Shown here in pieces: positions 50,649-61,016 of a DNA stretch of 64,000 nt (positions are counted from its first letter, which is position 1; every line of letters begins with the position of its first letter). The position numbers were made by a program, and so were the translations under genes. The DNA lies in contig NZ_JXBB01000063.1 of assembly GCF_001653195.1 (NCBI RefSeq), positions 1 to 64,000 of the forward strand. Direction: 5' to 3'. The DNA is from Hydrogenibacillus schlegelii. Its GTDB lineage: Bacteria; Bacillota; Bacilli; Thermicanales; DSM-22653. A model generated the notes under the pieces. That model was not told the origin of the DNA, made no database searches, and saw nothing but the letters and a program-made list of their open reading frames with translations.

Positions 50649-51962
50649 ATGGCGACCAAGCATGTGCAGATTTTAAAGTACATTGAAGACCTGCCGGTCG
50701 GGGAAAAAATCTCCGTCCGGCAGGTCGCGCGAGCCCTCGGCGTGAGCGAGGGGACGGCCTACCGGGCGATCAAAGAGGCGGAGTCCCTCGGCCTGGTCAG
50801 CACGATCGAACGGGTCGGGACGATCCGCATCGAAAAAAAGCGCCGCGAGACGATGGAGATGCTCACCTTCGCCGAGGTCGTCTCCATCGTCGACGGCGTC
50901 GTCCTGGGCGGCCGGGAAGGGCTGCACAAGCGGCTCAACAAATTCGTCATCGGCGCGATGAAGCTCGACGACATGATGAAATACGTCGAGCCGGGAAACT
51001 TGCTCATCGTCGGCAACCGCGACGAGGCGCACCGGATGGCCCTGCTCGCCGGGGCGGCGGTGCTCATCACCGGCGGTTTTGACGCCAAGGAGCAGACGAA
51101 GCGGCTCGCGGACGAGCTCAAGCTCCCCCTCATCTCGTGCTCGTACGACACGTTCACCGTCGCGTCGATGATCAACCGGGCGATCTACGACAATCTGATC
51201 AAAAAAGAGATCCTGCGGGTCGAAGACGTGATGATCCCCCGGGATCGGACGATCTACGTGTCGCTTTCGGACGACGCGGGGGCGGTCATGCGCCTGTCGC
51301 AGGAGACGGGGCACCATCATTTTCCCGTCGTCGACGATGACGGCGTCGTCCACGGCGTCGTCTCGTCGCGGGATGTGATCGGCCGCGATCCGGAGACGCC
51401 CCTTCGGGAGATCGTCCGGCCGGAGGTGACGTGCGCCCGGCCCCACTACACGCTCGCCGCTTCCGCCCACGCGATGGTCTGGGACGGGATCCACCTGATG
51501 CCGGTCGTCGACGGCGAGCGTCGCCTCGTCGGCGTCCTCACGCGAAAGGACGTCCTGAAGGCGATGCAGACGCTCCAGAAGCAGCCGCAGGTCGGCGATA
51601 CGTTCGACGACCTGATGTTTGCCCACCTGAGCGACGAGTCGTTCGGCCGGGCCGAAGCCCGGTTTTCCGCCCGCATCGTGCCGCAGATGTCGAACCGGTT
51701 CGGCGTGCTTTCGAACGGCGTCCTCACGAACCTCATCCTCGAGGCGGCCCGCCGGGCCCTCAAAGGGGCTTTCCGCGGCGACTACGAAATCGAAGATGCC
51801 CACGTCTTCTACCTCCGGCCGATCTCGATCGACGGCCGGATCGACATCGCCGTGGCCTTCATCGATGCCGGCCGGAAGACGGTGCAGCTCGAGGCGGACG
51901 TCCAGGCCGAAGGCCGGCGGGCCGCCAAGGCGTACGTCCGGGCCCACCTCTGGGAAGGGTGA
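50649..51962 (+). CDS. ytoI: YtoI: HTH-DRTGG-CBS-hotdog regulatory protein
   Basis: This 437-residue multi-domain protein has an N-terminal winged helix-turn-helix (residues 1-65: RQVARALGVSEGTAYRAIKE), a DRTGG domain (about 70-180: LHKRLNKFVIGAMKLDDMMK, LLAGAAVLITGGFDAKE), and two CBS domains (about 190-310: VEDVMIPRDRTIYVSLSDDA, HLMPVVDGERRLVGVLTRKD). A hotdog domain follows (about 320-437: YEIEDAHVFYLRPISIDGRI). The layout equals B. subtilis YtoI. CBS pairs usually bind adenine nucleotides and the hotdog part may bind an acyl-CoA, so it may link metabolite levels to gene control. Confidence 0.93.
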   Translation: MATKHVQILKYIEDLPVGEKISVRQVARALGVSEGTAYRAIKEAESLGLVSTIERVGTIRIEKKRRETMEMLTFAEVVSIVDGVVLGGREGLHKRLNKFVIGAMKLDDMMKYVEPGNLLIVGNRDEAHRMALLAGAAVLITGGFDAKEQTKRLADELKLPLISCSYDTFTVASMINRAIYDNLIKKEILRVEDVMIPRDRTIYVSLSDDAGAVMRLSQETGHHHFPVVDDDGVVHGVVSSRDVIGRDPETPLREIVRPEVTCARPHYTLAASAHAMVWDGIHLMPVVDGERRLVGVLTRKDVLKAMQTLQKQPQVGDTFDDLMFAHLSDESFGRAEARFSARIVPQMSNRFGVLSNGVLTNLILEAARRALKGAFRGDYEIEDAHVFYLRPISIDGRIDIAVAFIDAGRKTVQLEADVQAEGRRAAKAYVRAHLWEG

Positions 51963-51973
51963 GCGCTCCGGCG

Positions 51974-52456
51974 TCACGGTCCTTCTTTTTGTTCGACGGC
52001 GACGTAGAGGACGAGCGTCGGCGCGACGATGAGCCCTTTCAGGCGGACGACGTACGTTCGGCCGTCGACGTCGACCGCCCGCCGGTCGAACGCCCGGAAG
52101 AGGACGTCGCCGGCGTCGGCGACGTCGGCGATGCTTTTGCCGATGAGGAAGCGGGCGTCGGCGAGGAGGTGCCGGCGGAGCGCCTGCTCGACCCGGGCGC
52201 TCTCGAGGGGCTCGAGGCGGATGTCGACGTCCTTGACCCGCACCCGCCGATCCCAGGCGCCGTTTTCGTCCTCCGCCTTGGCCAGCCGCTCGGCGAGGTG
52301 GGCGTTTTCGGTGATCAGCCGCGCCCGTTCCAGGGTGAGGCGGTTCAGCTCACCGCCGACTTCGAGGAGCATGAACAGAGCGCCGACGAGGAGGCCGAAG
52401 ACGAAGGCGGTCAGCCTGCGCCGCTCCTCCGCCGTCGGCCGTCGGGGCAAAAGCAC
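51974..52456 (-). CDS. ytrI: Sporulation membrane protein YtrI
   Basis: This 160-residue protein has a single N-terminal membrane helix (LTAFVFGLLVGALFMLLEVG), a coiled coil (LNRLTLERARLITENAHLAE) and a C-terminal domain with VEQALRRHLLADARFLIGKS and VVRLKGLIVAPTLVLYVAVE. This matches YtrI, a sigma-E-controlled protein needed for efficient sporulation. The GTG at 52456 is chosen because GGAAGGAG lies five bases upstream. The frame is open further. It follows ytrH on the minus strand and converges on ytoI. The nrnA gene found beside it in B. subtilis is not here. Confidence 0.88.
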   Translation of the reverse strand: MLLPRRPTAEERRRLTAFVFGLLVGALFMLLEVGGELNRLTLERARLITENAHLAERLAKAEDENGAWDRRVRVKDVDIRLEPLESARVEQALRRHLLADARFLIGKSIADVADAGDVLFRAFDRRAVDVDGRTYVVRLKGLIVAPTLVLYVAVEQKEGP

Positions 52457-52590
52457 CGCCGCTCCTTCCTTTCCGCACCCGTTTCCGGATCCGGTCCGAC
52501 GCTGCCGAATCCGTTCCGAGGCCATCCCCATCCGGTTCCGTGCCCTGATCGCCGCTTTCCTCCCCCCGGCCCCCTTCGGGTCCGCCCGCG

Positions 52591-52902
52591 CTAGCGGCGG
52601 TCGACGGCGGCGAGGAGGAGGGCGGCGGCGGCCTGGGCGCCAAGGAGGGCGCTGGCGAGATAAAAGAGCTGCTTGACGAGGGACGACGGCTGGCCGCCCA
52701 AAAACCCCTCTTCGATCCCGCGGAGGGCGGTGAACGCCCCGCCGATCGCCGCGATGACGGCCCAGAGCTTGAGCTCGCCGGCGACTTCTTTCATCAGTTC
52801 GAACGGCGCCTGTCGGGTGAGGACGCCGGCGAGGCCGGCGAACAGGCTTCCGCCCAGCGTGATGCCGAAGGCGATGAAAAAGACGGTGATCAGGCGGCTC
52901 AC
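52591..52902 (-). CDS. ytrH: Sporulation membrane protein YtrH
   Basis: This 103-residue protein has three hydrophobic segments: LITVFFIAFGITLGGSLFAG, LKLWAVIAAIGGAFTALRGI and LFYLASALLGAQAAAALLLA. It starts at a GTG with AAAGGAGG upstream, and the size and order (ytrH then ytrI, divergent from dnaE) are those of B. subtilis, where the pair is transcribed in the mother cell. Its exact role is not known. Only 87 bases separate it from the dnaE start. Confidence 0.87.
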   Translation of the reverse strand: MSRLITVFFIAFGITLGGSLFAGLAGVLTRQAPFELMKEVAGELKLWAVIAAIGGAFTALRGIEEGFLGGQPSSLVKQLFYLASALLGAQAAAALLLAAVDRR

Positions 52903-52989
52903 GGCGCGCGCCTCCTTTCGGGCGCCGGACGTCGTTTCATCCGTATGCAGGCCGGTCCCCGCCCATACGTCCGCAGGGGGGAGTTCGCG

Positions 52990-55900
52990 GTGTCGACGTT
53001 TGTGCATCTCCACGTCCACACGGAATACAGCCTGCTCCAGAGCACCGTCCGCGTCGGGGCGCTCCCGGAAGCCGTCCGGGCCCGAGGGATGAGCGCCGTC
53101 GCCATCACCGACCATGGGGTCCTCTCCGGCTGGGTGCCGTTCGTCCACGCCTGCCGGGCGGCCGGCGTAAAGCCGATCCTCGGGATGGAGCTTGCGGTGG
53201 CGCTCGACGACGGCGAGACGGCCCACGTCGTCCTCCTCGCCGACGGCGAAGCGGGCTACCGCTCCCTCGTCCGCCTGTCGACCCTCGCCCAACTCCATCC
53301 GGCAACCGACCGGCCGAGCGTGACGAAAGCGGCGCTCGCCGACCACGCCGAGGGGCTCGTCGCTTTAAGCGGCGGACCGGAGGGGGAGGTCGGCCGGCTT
53401 CTCGTGAAGGGCGACCTCCCCCGGGCGGCCCAGGCGGCCCTCTGGTACCGGAACGTTTTCGGCCCCGACGGCTTTTACCTCGAGCTTACGGACCACGGCA
53501 CGCCGGAAGAACAAAAGCTCATCGCCTACAGCGTCGAGCTCGGCCGGCGCCTCGGCCTCCCCCTTGTGGCGACGAACGACGTCCGGTATCTTGACGAGGC
53601 GGAAGCGCCGGTCGTCGACGTGCTTCTGGCCATCGCCGCCGGGACGAAGCTCGCCGACCCGCTTCGGCCGCGGCTTCCCGGCCGGGGCTACGACCTCGCC
53701 GCGCCGGAGGCGTTTTTCGGCCGGCGGGCCTGGCCGAAGGAGGCGCTTCAAAACGCCGTCCGCCTCGCGGAGCGGCTTTCGGCGCATCTTCCGGACGGAA
53801 CGCCGAAACTCCCGCGGTTTCCCGTGCCGCCGGAAGACGGCCGGGACGCGGCCGGGCTGCTCCGGACGCTGGCGGAAGAAGGCCTCCGGCGTCGCTTTGG
53901 CGCGCCGTCCGCCGCGGCCCGGGCGCGCCTCGACCACGAGCTCGACGTCATCGTCCGGATGGGGTTCAGCGACTACTTTCTCATCGTCGCCGACGTCGTC
54001 GCGTACGCCCGGCGCCGGGGGATCGCCGTCGGGCCCGGGCGCGGCTCGGCCGCCGGGAGCCTCGTCGCCTACGCCCTCGGCATCACCGACGTCGATCCCC
54101 TCCGGTATGACCTCCTCTTCGAGCGCTTTTTGAACCCGGAGCGGAGAAGCCTCCCGGACATCGACATCGACTTCGCCGACGACCGGCGGGAAGAGGTGCT
54201 CGCCTACGTCCGGGAAAAATACGGCGCCGACCGCGTCGCCGGCATCGGCACGTTCGGCACGATGGCGGCCCGGATGAGCCTCAGGGACGCCGGAAGGGCG
54301 CTCGGCCTTTCGCCGACGGACATCGACCGGCTGGCGAAGCGCATCCCGGCGCAGCCGGGGGCGACGCTCGAGGCGGCCCTCCGGGACGATCCGGCCCTCC
54401 GGGCGGAAGGGGAAAAAAATCCGGACATCCGGAGGCTTTTCGACATCGCCCGGCGGATCGAAGGCCTGCCGCGGCACGTCTCGACCCACGCCGCCGGCAT
54501 CGTTCTCGCGCCGGAGCCGCTGGACGGCCTCGTGCCGCTTTTTCCCGGCGCCGGCGGCGCGGTGACGCAGTTTCCGATGGAAGACTTAGAACGCCTCGGC
54601 CTCGTCAAGATGGACTTCCTCGGCCTCCGGAACCTCTCCCTCCTCGACCGGACCGTCCGGTCGCTCTCCCGCGCCGGCGTCGCCGAGATCGACCTCCGGA
54701 CGCTTTCCCTCGACGATGCGGAGACGTACCGGATGCTCGCCCGAGGGGAGACGGACGGCGTCTTTCAGCTGGAGTCGCCGGGGATGCGGCGGCTCCTCGT
54801 CGAGCTTCGGCCGAGCGCCTTCGACGACCTCGTCGCCGCCATCGCCCTTTACCGGCCGGGCCCGATGGACCAGATTCCGGCGTACCTTCGGGCGAAGCGC
54901 CGCCCGGAGGCGGTCCGCTATCCCCACCCGGCCCTTCGGCCGATCCTCGAGCCGACGTACGGCGTCATCGTCTACCAGGAGCAGATCATGCGGATCGCCG
55001 AGGCCCTCGCCGGCTACACCCTCGGCGAGGCGGATCTTCTCCGGCGGGCGGTGGCGAAAAAAGACCGCTCCGCCCTCGAGGGAGAGCGGACGCGGTTTGT
55101 CGAGCGGGCCGTCGGGCGGGGGGTGCCGAAGGCCGAGGCGGAGGCCGTCTACGACCTCATCGTCCGCTTCGCCGACTACGGCTTCAACAAAAGCCACGCC
55201 GTCGCCTACGCCCTCATCGCCTATCAGACGGCGTACTTGAAGGCCCACCATCCGCTGTATTTTTACGCCGAACTTTTAAACAGCGTCGTCGGCGACGCCG
55301 ACAAGACGGCCGCCTATCTCGACGCCGCCCGCCGGGCAGGGATCCGGCTCCTCGGGCCGGACATCAACGCCTCCGCCGCCCTCTTTCGCGTCGAAGGCCC
55401 GTGGATCCGCTTCGGCCTTCTGCCCGTCAAAAACGTCGGCCGGCAGGCGGCGGAGGCGATCGAGCGGGCCCGGGCGGACGGGCCGTTTCGCTCCCTGGTC
55501 GACTTCCTCGTCCGGGTCGATGCCCGGGCCGTAAGCCGCCGGGTCGTCGAGGCCCTCATCGTGGCCGGGGCCTTCGACGCCCTCGCCGGTGGCCGGGCCA
55601 ACCGGGCGAAGCTCCTCGCCGGCCTCGATGAAGCGTACCGCCGGGCGGACGCCCTCCGCGAGACCGCCGGGCAGGGGGCGCTGTTTGCCGACGACGGGGC
55701 GCCGGAAGAGGCGTTCGAGGCCGCCCGGGCGGTCGATCCGTATTCCCCCGAGGAACTCGCCCGCCTCGAGCGGGAGGCCCTCGGCGTCGTCCTCGGCGAA
55801 CACCCGCTTCATCGCTTTATGCCCGTTCTCCGGCATCCGTCGGTGACGCGTCTCGCGGCCCTTTCCACCCACCGGCCGGACGAACGGGTCCGCGTCGCCG

Positions 55901-56421
55901 CCGAGCTCGTCGCCGTCCGGCCCCGGACGACCCGCCGCGGCGAACCGATGGCGTCCTTGTTCCTCGACGACTTAACCGCCCGCCTGTGGGCCGTCGTCTT
56001 TCCGGAGGCGTACCGGCTGCTCCGGGAGGCGCTCCGGCCCGGGGCGCTCTACCTCTTCCGGGGGAGGGTGCTCCACGACGGCGAGGCCGTCCGGCTTGCC
56101 GTCGACGACGCCCGTCCCCTCGACGACGTCGCGCGGCGCCTCGCCCTGTCCGCCGCCGACGGCGAGGGCCGGCGGGCGGTGTTCGTCCGGGTGCGGGAGG
56201 CCGATCGCGTCACCGGCAAGCTTGAAGCGCTCCGGCGGCTTCTTCTCGACCATCCCGGGGAAAGCCCCGTCTTCCTCGTCGACGAGCGCCGGGGCGTCCG
56301 GATGCTCCCCGAGCGGTACGCCGTGACCCCCTCCTTGACCTTTTTAAAGGCCGCCCGGGCCCTCTTCGGCCCGGACGGCGTCGCCCTCCGCCCGGCGCCG
56401 GACGACGCCCGGCGCCGGTAA
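52990..56421 (+). CDS. dnaE: DNA polymerase III alpha subunit DnaE
   Basis: This 1143-residue polymerase has an N-terminal PHP domain (FVHLHVHTEYSLLQ, ITDHGVLSGW) and the palm with the catalytic aspartates in PDIDIDFAD (residues 389-397, preceded by GRGSAAGSLVAYALGITDVD). The fingers follow (YGVIVYQEQIMRIAEALAG, FNKSHAVAYALIAYQTAYLK). C-terminal helix-hairpin-helix and OB-fold regions complete it. In Firmicutes DnaE works beside PolC and extends RNA primers on the lagging strand. The GTG at 52990 with AGGGGGGA upstream is preferred to the ATG at 52945. No terminator separates it from the malic enzyme gene. Confidence 0.96.
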   Translation: MSTFVHLHVHTEYSLLQSTVRVGALPEAVRARGMSAVAITDHGVLSGWVPFVHACRAAGVKPILGMELAVALDDGETAHVVLLADGEAGYRSLVRLSTLAQLHPATDRPSVTKAALADHAEGLVALSGGPEGEVGRLLVKGDLPRAAQAALWYRNVFGPDGFYLELTDHGTPEEQKLIAYSVELGRRLGLPLVATNDVRYLDEAEAPVVDVLLAIAAGTKLADPLRPRLPGRGYDLAAPEAFFGRRAWPKEALQNAVRLAERLSAHLPDGTPKLPRFPVPPEDGRDAAGLLRTLAEEGLRRRFGAPSAAARARLDHELDVIVRMGFSDYFLIVADVVAYARRRGIAVGPGRGSAAGSLVAYALGITDVDPLRYDLLFERFLNPERRSLPDIDIDFADDRREEVLAYVREKYGADRVAGIGTFGTMAARMSLRDAGRALGLSPTDIDRLAKRIPAQPGATLEAALRDDPALRAEGEKNPDIRRLFDIARRIEGLPRHVSTHAAGIVLAPEPLDGLVPLFPGAGGAVTQFPMEDLERLGLVKMDFLGLRNLSLLDRTVRSLSRAGVAEIDLRTLSLDDAETYRMLARGETDGVFQLESPGMRRLLVELRPSAFDDLVAAIALYRPGPMDQIPAYLRAKRRPEAVRYPHPALRPILEPTYGVIVYQEQIMRIAEALAGYTLGEADLLRRAVAKKDRSALEGERTRFVERAVGRGVPKAEAEAVYDLIVRFADYGFNKSHAVAYALIAYQTAYLKAHHPLYFYAELLNSVVGDADKTAAYLDAARRAGIRLLGPDINASAALFRVEGPWIRFGLLPVKNVGRQAAEAIERARADGPFRSLVDFLVRVDARAVSRRVVEALIVAGAFDALAGGRANRAKLLAGLDEAYRRADALRETAGQGALFADDGAPEEAFEAARAVDPYSPEELARLEREALGVVLGEHPLHRFMPVLRHPSVTRLAALSTHRPDERVRVAAELVAVRPRTTRRGEPMASLFLDDLTARLWAVVFPEAYRLLREALRPGALYLFRGRVLHDGEAVRLAVDDARPLDDVARRLALSAADGEGRRAVFVRVREADRVTGKLEALRRLLLDHPGESPVFLVDERRGVRMLPERYAVTPSLTFLKAARALFGPDGVALRPAPDDARRR

Positions 56422-56507
56422 GGCGCCGGACGCCGGTGGCGGCCGGCGATCGAATTGGTTTAAAATGAAGGCACCATCGCCAGCCTATGAAGGAGCGAAG
56501 CCCCGTT

Positions 56508-58025
56508 ATGATGGACATGCGCCTCGCCGCCCTCCGGCTGCACCGGGAAAACGGCGGCAAGCTCGCCGTCCGACCGAAAGTGCCGCTCCGATCGTCGGCG
56601 GATCTGTCCCTCGCCTACTCGCCGTGGGTCGCCGAACCGTGCAAGGAGATTTACGAGGACGTCGAGCGGGTCTACGACTACACGATCAAGCAAAACCTCG
56701 TCGCCGTCATCTCCGACGGGACGGCCGTCCTCGGCCTCGGCAACATCGGCCCCGAGGCGGCCCTGCCGGTGATGGAGGGGAAGGCGCTTTTGTTTAAGGC
56801 GTTTGCCGACATCGACGCCTTTCCCCTCGTCGTCGACGGCGACTCCGTCGACGCCTTCGTCGACCTCGTGACGCGCCTTGCACCGACGTTCGGCGGCATC
56901 AACCTCGAAGACATCGCCGCGCCGAAGTGCTTCGAAATCGAGGAGCGGCTCAAAAAGCGCCTCGACATTCCCGTCTTTCACGACGACCAGCACGGGACGG
57001 CGATCGTCACCCTGGCGGGGCTCATCAACGCCCTCCGGCTCGTCGACAAGACCTTTCCGGACATCCGGGTCGTCGTCAGCGGCGCCGGCGCCGCCGGCGT
57101 GGCCATCGTACGGCTTCTCCTGTCGGTCGGCGTCCGGCACATCATCCTGGTCGACACCAAGGGAATCCTCTACGAAGGCCGGACCGTCGGCATGAACCCC
57201 ATCAAAGAGGAGATTGCCCGGCTCACGAACCGCTCCCGCCGGACGGGGGGCCTCGCCGAAGCCCTCGAGGGCGCCGACGTCTTCATCGGCGTTTCCGTCG
57301 GCGGCTCCCTCACGAAAGCCATGATCGCGCGGATGAACGAGCGGCCGATCATCTTCGCCCTCGCCAACCCGGTGCCGGAGATTATGCCGGAAGAGGCCCT
57401 CGCCGCCGGCGCGGCGGTCGTCGGCACCGGCCGGTCCGACTACCCGAACCAGGTGAACAACGTCCTCGCCTTCCCGGGCCTGTTCCGGGGCGCCCTCGAC
57501 GTCCGGGCGACGACGATCAACGAAAAGATGAAGGTCGCCGCCGCCCGCGCCATCGCCGAGCTCATCCCGCCGGAAGCCCTCCGGCCGGACTACGTCATCC
57601 CGTCGCCGTTCGACGAGCGGGTCGCGCCGGCCGTCGCCCGGGCGGTCGCCCGGGCGGCGATGGAAACCGGCGTCGCCCGCCGGCGGAAAGACCCGGAGGC
57701 GATCTACCGGGACACCTTCGACCGCGTCCGTCGCCTCCGGCAGGCGTGGGACGCGGGGCGGGACCTCGGCCCGCTTCCGCCGCCGGCCGAGCCGCCGGAA
57801 GGGGGCGCCTGGGCCGGCGATGCGCCGTTCGGCCCGGGAGGAAGCGATCCCCGAGGCTCGGGCGCGAACGAAAGCCGGCCGGACGCCGGAGGACAAGGCA
57901 CCGGTCTCCCGGCGGCCGAACGGCCGGAAGCGGCCGGATCGTCCGACCGGCCGTCGGCGGACGGCGCCGGCCCGGACGGCGGCCGTCTGGCGGCTTCCGA
58001 CGCGGAGGAGGGCGGTCGCCGGTGA
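56508..58025 (+). CDS. NAD(P)-dependent malic enzyme with a long low-complexity C-terminal tail
   Basis: Malic enzyme converts malate to pyruvate and CO2. From the ATG at 56508 the protein has 505 residues. Catalytic stretches are [56 protein letters not shown] and [20 protein letters not shown]. The nucleotide site is [17 protein letters not shown]. The core ends near residue 420 and is followed by about 85 Gly/Ala/Pro/Asp-rich residues not found in the 410-residue Bacillus YtsJ. An earlier in-frame ATG at 56487 would place the AAGGAG (56489-56494) inside the gene. The stop overlaps the accD start. Confidence 0.93.
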   Translation: MMDMRLAALRLHRENGGKLAVRPKVPLRSSADLSLAYSPWVAEPCKEIYEDVERVYDYTIKQNLVAVISDGTAVLGLGNIGPEAALPVMEGKALLFKAFADIDAFPLVVDGDSVDAFVDLVTRLAPTFGGINLEDIAAPKCFEIEERLKKRLDIPVFHDDQHGTAIVTLAGLINALRLVDKTFPDIRVVVSGAGAAGVAIVRLLLSVGVRHIILVDTKGILYEGRTVGMNPIKEEIARLTNRSRRTGGLAEALEGADVFIGVSVGGSLTKAMIARMNERPIIFALANPVPEIMPEEALAAGAAVVGTGRSDYPNQVNNVLAFPGLFRGALDVRATTINEKMKVAAARAIAELIPPEALRPDYVIPSPFDERVAPAVARAVARAAMETGVARRRKDPEAIYRDTFDRVRRLRQAWDAGRDLGPLPPPAEPPEGGAWAGDAPFGPGGSDPRGSGANESRPDAGGQGTGLPAAERPEAAGSSDRPSADGAGPDGGRLAASDAEEGGRR

Positions 58026-58921
58026 AACAGTGGCGGGAGATCTTCCGCAAAAATCGCGCCTCCCGCCGCCTGCCGCGGCCGCTTCCGCCGCCTCCCGAGC
58101 GGCCCGGCGACGTGCCGGAAGGGTTGATCGAAAAATGTCCCCGCTGCGGTGCCCTCCTTTACCGCCGGGAGCTCGAACAGCACCTTTTCGTCTGCCCGAA
58201 GTGCGGCCACCACTTTCCGATGAGCGCGCCGGACCGCTTTCGCGTCACGCTCGACGGGGGCCGCTTTTTTGAATACGACGCCGACCTCGTGAGCACCGAT
58301 CCTTTGGGCTTTCCCGGCTACCCGGAAAAGCTCGAGCAGGCGATGGAAGCGACCGGCCTTCCCGAAGCGGTCATGACGGGCGAGGGGACGATCAAAGGGC
58401 ACCCGGTCGTCCTCGCGGCGATGGACGGCCGCTTCATCATGGGCAGCATGGGCTCTGTCGTCGGCGAGAAGATCACCCGGGCGATCGAAAACGCCCGCAT
58501 CAAGCGCTATCCCCTCATCATCTTTGCCGCCTCCGGCGGCGCCCGGATGCAGGAAGGGATGCTTTCCCTCATGCAGATGGCCAAAACGAGCGCCGCCATC
58601 GAGCGGTTTCACCGCGCCGGCGGGCTCTTCATCTCCGTCCTCACCCACCCGACGACCGGCGGCGTGTCGGCGAGCTTCGCCATGCTCGGCGACTACCTCT
58701 TCGCCGAGCCGGGGGCCCTCATCGGCTTCGCCGGACGGCGGATCATCGAGCAGACGATCCGCGAGGCCCTTCCGCCGGACTTTCAGACGGCGGAGTTTTT
58801 GCTCCGGCACGGCCAGATCGACGCCGTCGTGCCGAGGAAGGAGATGCGGGACGTCCTGGCCCGGGTGTTGGCCGTCCACGCCCGAAGGGGGCGAAGCGGT
58901 GGAAAAGCGCCTTCCGTTTGA
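58022..58921 (+). CDS. accD: Acetyl-CoA carboxylase carboxyltransferase, beta subunit
   Basis: This 299-residue subunit has the N-terminal four-cysteine zinc ribbon (C39-x2-C42 in [10 protein letters not shown]58-x2-C61 in [10 protein letters not shown]) followed by the crotonase-like domain: ALRGHP-type [58 protein letters not shown] and [14 protein letters not shown]. With AccA it transfers the carboxyl group from biotin to acetyl-CoA to make malonyl-CoA. It starts at a GTG overlapping the malic enzyme stop and overlaps accA by 23 bases. Confidence 0.96.
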   Translation: MKQWREIFRKNRASRRLPRPLPPPPERPGDVPEGLIEKCPRCGALLYRRELEQHLFVCPKCGHHFPMSAPDRFRVTLDGGRFFEYDADLVSTDPLGFPGYPEKLEQAMEATGLPEAVMTGEGTIKGHPVVLAAMDGRFIMGSMGSVVGEKITRAIENARIKRYPLIIFAASGGARMQEGMLSLMQMAKTSAAIERFHRAGGLFISVLTHPTTGGVSASFAMLGDYLFAEPGALIGFAGRRIIEQTIREALPPDFQTAEFLLRHGQIDAVVPRKEMRDVLARVLAVHARRGRSGGKAPSV

Positions 58922-60026
58922 AGAGCCGCTGGTTGCGCTGGAGGCCAAGATCGCGGAGCTTCGGCGCTTCATGGAGGAACAGGGCCTCGACCTTTCGGAG
59001 GAGGTGGCCCGCCTGTCCGCCCGTCTGCAGGCGCTCAAGGAAGAGACCTATCGGAACCTCACCCCCTGGCAGAAGGTGCTCATCGCCCGACACCCCGACC
59101 GGCCGACGACCCTCGAGATCGCCGAGGGGATGCTCACCGACTTTCTCGAGCTCCACGGCGACCGCCTCACCGGCGACGACCCGGCGATCGTCGGCGGGAT
59201 CGGCCTTCTGGACGGCCTTCCGGTGACCGTGATCGGCCATCAGAAGGGCCGCGACACGAAAGAAAACCTGGCCCGGAACTTCGGCATGCCGCACCCGGAG
59301 GGCTACCGGAAGGCCCTTCGCCTGATGGAGCAGGCGGAAAAGTTCGGCCGGCCGATCATCACCCTCCTCAACACCCCCGGCGCTTACCCCGGCAAGGCGG
59401 CGGAAGAGCGGGGGCAGAGCGAGGCGATCGCCCGGAACCTCCGCGTGATGAGCGGCCTTCGCGTGCCGATCGTCGTCGTCGTCGTCGGCGAAGGCGCCTC
59501 CGGCGGCGCGCTCGGCATCGGCGTCGGCGATCGGATCCTGATGCTGGAGCACGCCTGGTATTCCGTCATCTCGCCGGAAGGGGCGGCGGCGCTCCTCTGG
59601 AAGGATGCCAAAGAAGCCGAGCGGGCGGCGGTGGCGATGAAGATCACCGCCCAGGACCTCCTCGCGCTCGGCATCATCGACGGCATCATCCCGGAGCCTC
59701 TGGGCGGCGCCCACCGGGACAAGGCCGAGACGATCCGCCGCATCAAGGCCGCCGTCAAGGCCGCCCTCGAGGAACTGCTGCCGCTCTCACCGGAGGCCCT
59801 CGTCGAGGGCCGCTATGCCAAATATCGCCGCATCGGACGCTACACGTCGCTCTTTGCCGAGGGCGCCGCGGCGGCCCCCGGCTTCCGGGACGGGCCGGGC
59901 GCCGCCGAGTCGGCCGTCGCCGCCGTTTCGGCCACCGAAGACGAGGCCCCGGCCGCATCCGGTGGGACGCGGAGGGGCGATGCGGTCGACGGCGATGGGG
60001 CCGAACAGGAGGAGGGCGGCCGATGA
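58899..60026 (+). CDS. accA: Acetyl-CoA carboxylase carboxyltransferase, alpha subunit
   Basis: This 375-residue subunit starts at a GTG inside the end of accD ([20 protein letters not shown]). Family motifs are [77 protein letters not shown] and [18 protein letters not shown]. About 50 residues at the C-terminus (after YTSLFAEG) are Ala/Gly/Asp-rich and extend beyond the usual 320-325 residues, ending where pfkA begins. The subunits form an alpha2-beta2 carboxyltransferase. Confidence 0.96.
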   Translation: MEKRLPFEEPLVALEAKIAELRRFMEEQGLDLSEEVARLSARLQALKEETYRNLTPWQKVLIARHPDRPTTLEIAEGMLTDFLELHGDRLTGDDPAIVGGIGLLDGLPVTVIGHQKGRDTKENLARNFGMPHPEGYRKALRLMEQAEKFGRPIITLLNTPGAYPGKAAEERGQSEAIARNLRVMSGLRVPIVVVVVGEGASGGALGIGVGDRILMLEHAWYSVISPEGAAALLWKDAKEAERAAVAMKITAQDLLALGIIDGIIPEPLGGAHRDKAETIRRIKAAVKAALEELLPLSPEALVEGRYAKYRRIGRYTSLFAEGAAAAPGFRDGPGAAESAVAAVSATEDEAPAASGGTRRGDAVDGDGAEQEEGGR

Positions 60027-60982
60027 AGCGCATCGCGGTCCTGACGAGCGGCGGCGACGCCCCGGGGATGAACGCCGCCATCCGGGCCGTCGTCCGCCGG
60101 GCCCTTTACGACGGCGTCGAAGTTTACGGCATCGATCGCGGCTTTCAGGGGCTTCTGGAAGGGCGCCTCAAGCCGATGACCCTCGGGTCCGTCGGCGACA
60201 TCGTCCACCGGGGCGGAACGATCCTCCAGACCGCCCGGAGCGAGGCGTTTAAGACCGAGGCCGGCCAGGAGGCGGCCGTCGGCGTCCTCCGGGAGCACGC
60301 CATCGGCGGCCTCGTCGTCATCGGGGGCGACGGCTCCCTCCGGGGGGCCGAGGCGCTCCACCGCCGGGGCATCGCCGTCGTCGGCATCCCGGCCTCGATC
60401 GACAACGACATCGCCGGCACCGACGAGTCCATCGGTTTTGATACCGCGATCAACACCGTGGCCTGGGCGATCGACAAGATCCGCGACACGGCGACGAGCC
60501 ACGAGCGGACGTTCGTCGTCGAGGTCATGGGCCGCCGCTCCGGCCACATCGCCCTCTGGGCGGGCCTCGCCGTCGGGGCGGAGGCGATCATCGTTCCGGA
60601 AGTGCCGTTCGACCTCGACGCCATCGCCCGGCGGCTCATTCAGACCAAAGAGCGGGGCAAGCGCCACAGCATCCTCATCGTCGCCGAAGGCGTCATGTCC
60701 GGCGCGGCGCTCGCCAAGGAGATCGAGCGGCGGACGGGGTTCGAGACCCGGGCGAGCGTCCTCGGCCACATCCAGCGGGGCGGCACGCCATCGGCCCGAG
60801 ATCGGCTCCTCGCCGGGCGGCTCGGCTCCCGGGCCGTCGAGCGGCTTCTGGCCGGTCAAAGCGGCATCATGGTCGGCATCCGGGGCGAAGCGATCGTCGA
60901 CGTCCCGCTTGCCGACGTCTTCCGGGGCGAAAAACCGCTCATGGCGTCTCTCATCGAACTCGCCCGGATGCTGTCCATCTGA
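60023..60982 (+). CDS. pfkA: ATP-dependent 6-phosphofructokinase
   Basis: This 319-residue enzyme has exactly the length of the Bacillus protein. Motifs are [53 protein letters not shown] followed by [25 protein letters not shown] and [18 protein letters not shown]. The catalytic aspartate (SIDND) and the fructose-6-phosphate-binding MGR are present. It overlaps accA by four bases (ATGA) and is followed by pyk after 34 bases, the classical pfkA-pyk glycolytic pair. Confidence 0.97.
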   Translation: MKRIAVLTSGGDAPGMNAAIRAVVRRALYDGVEVYGIDRGFQGLLEGRLKPMTLGSVGDIVHRGGTILQTARSEAFKTEAGQEAAVGVLREHAIGGLVVIGGDGSLRGAEALHRRGIAVVGIPASIDNDIAGTDESIGFDTAINTVAWAIDKIRDTATSHERTFVVEVMGRRSGHIALWAGLAVGAEAIIVPEVPFDLDAIARRLIQTKERGKRHSILIVAEGVMSGAALAKEIERRTGFETRASVLGHIQRGGTPSARDRLLAGRLGSRAVERLLAGQSGIMVGIRGEAIVDVPLADVFRGEKPLMASLIELARMLSI

Positions 60983-61016
60983 AGTCGAAAGACCCCAACG
61001 AAAGGGACGTGATGCG

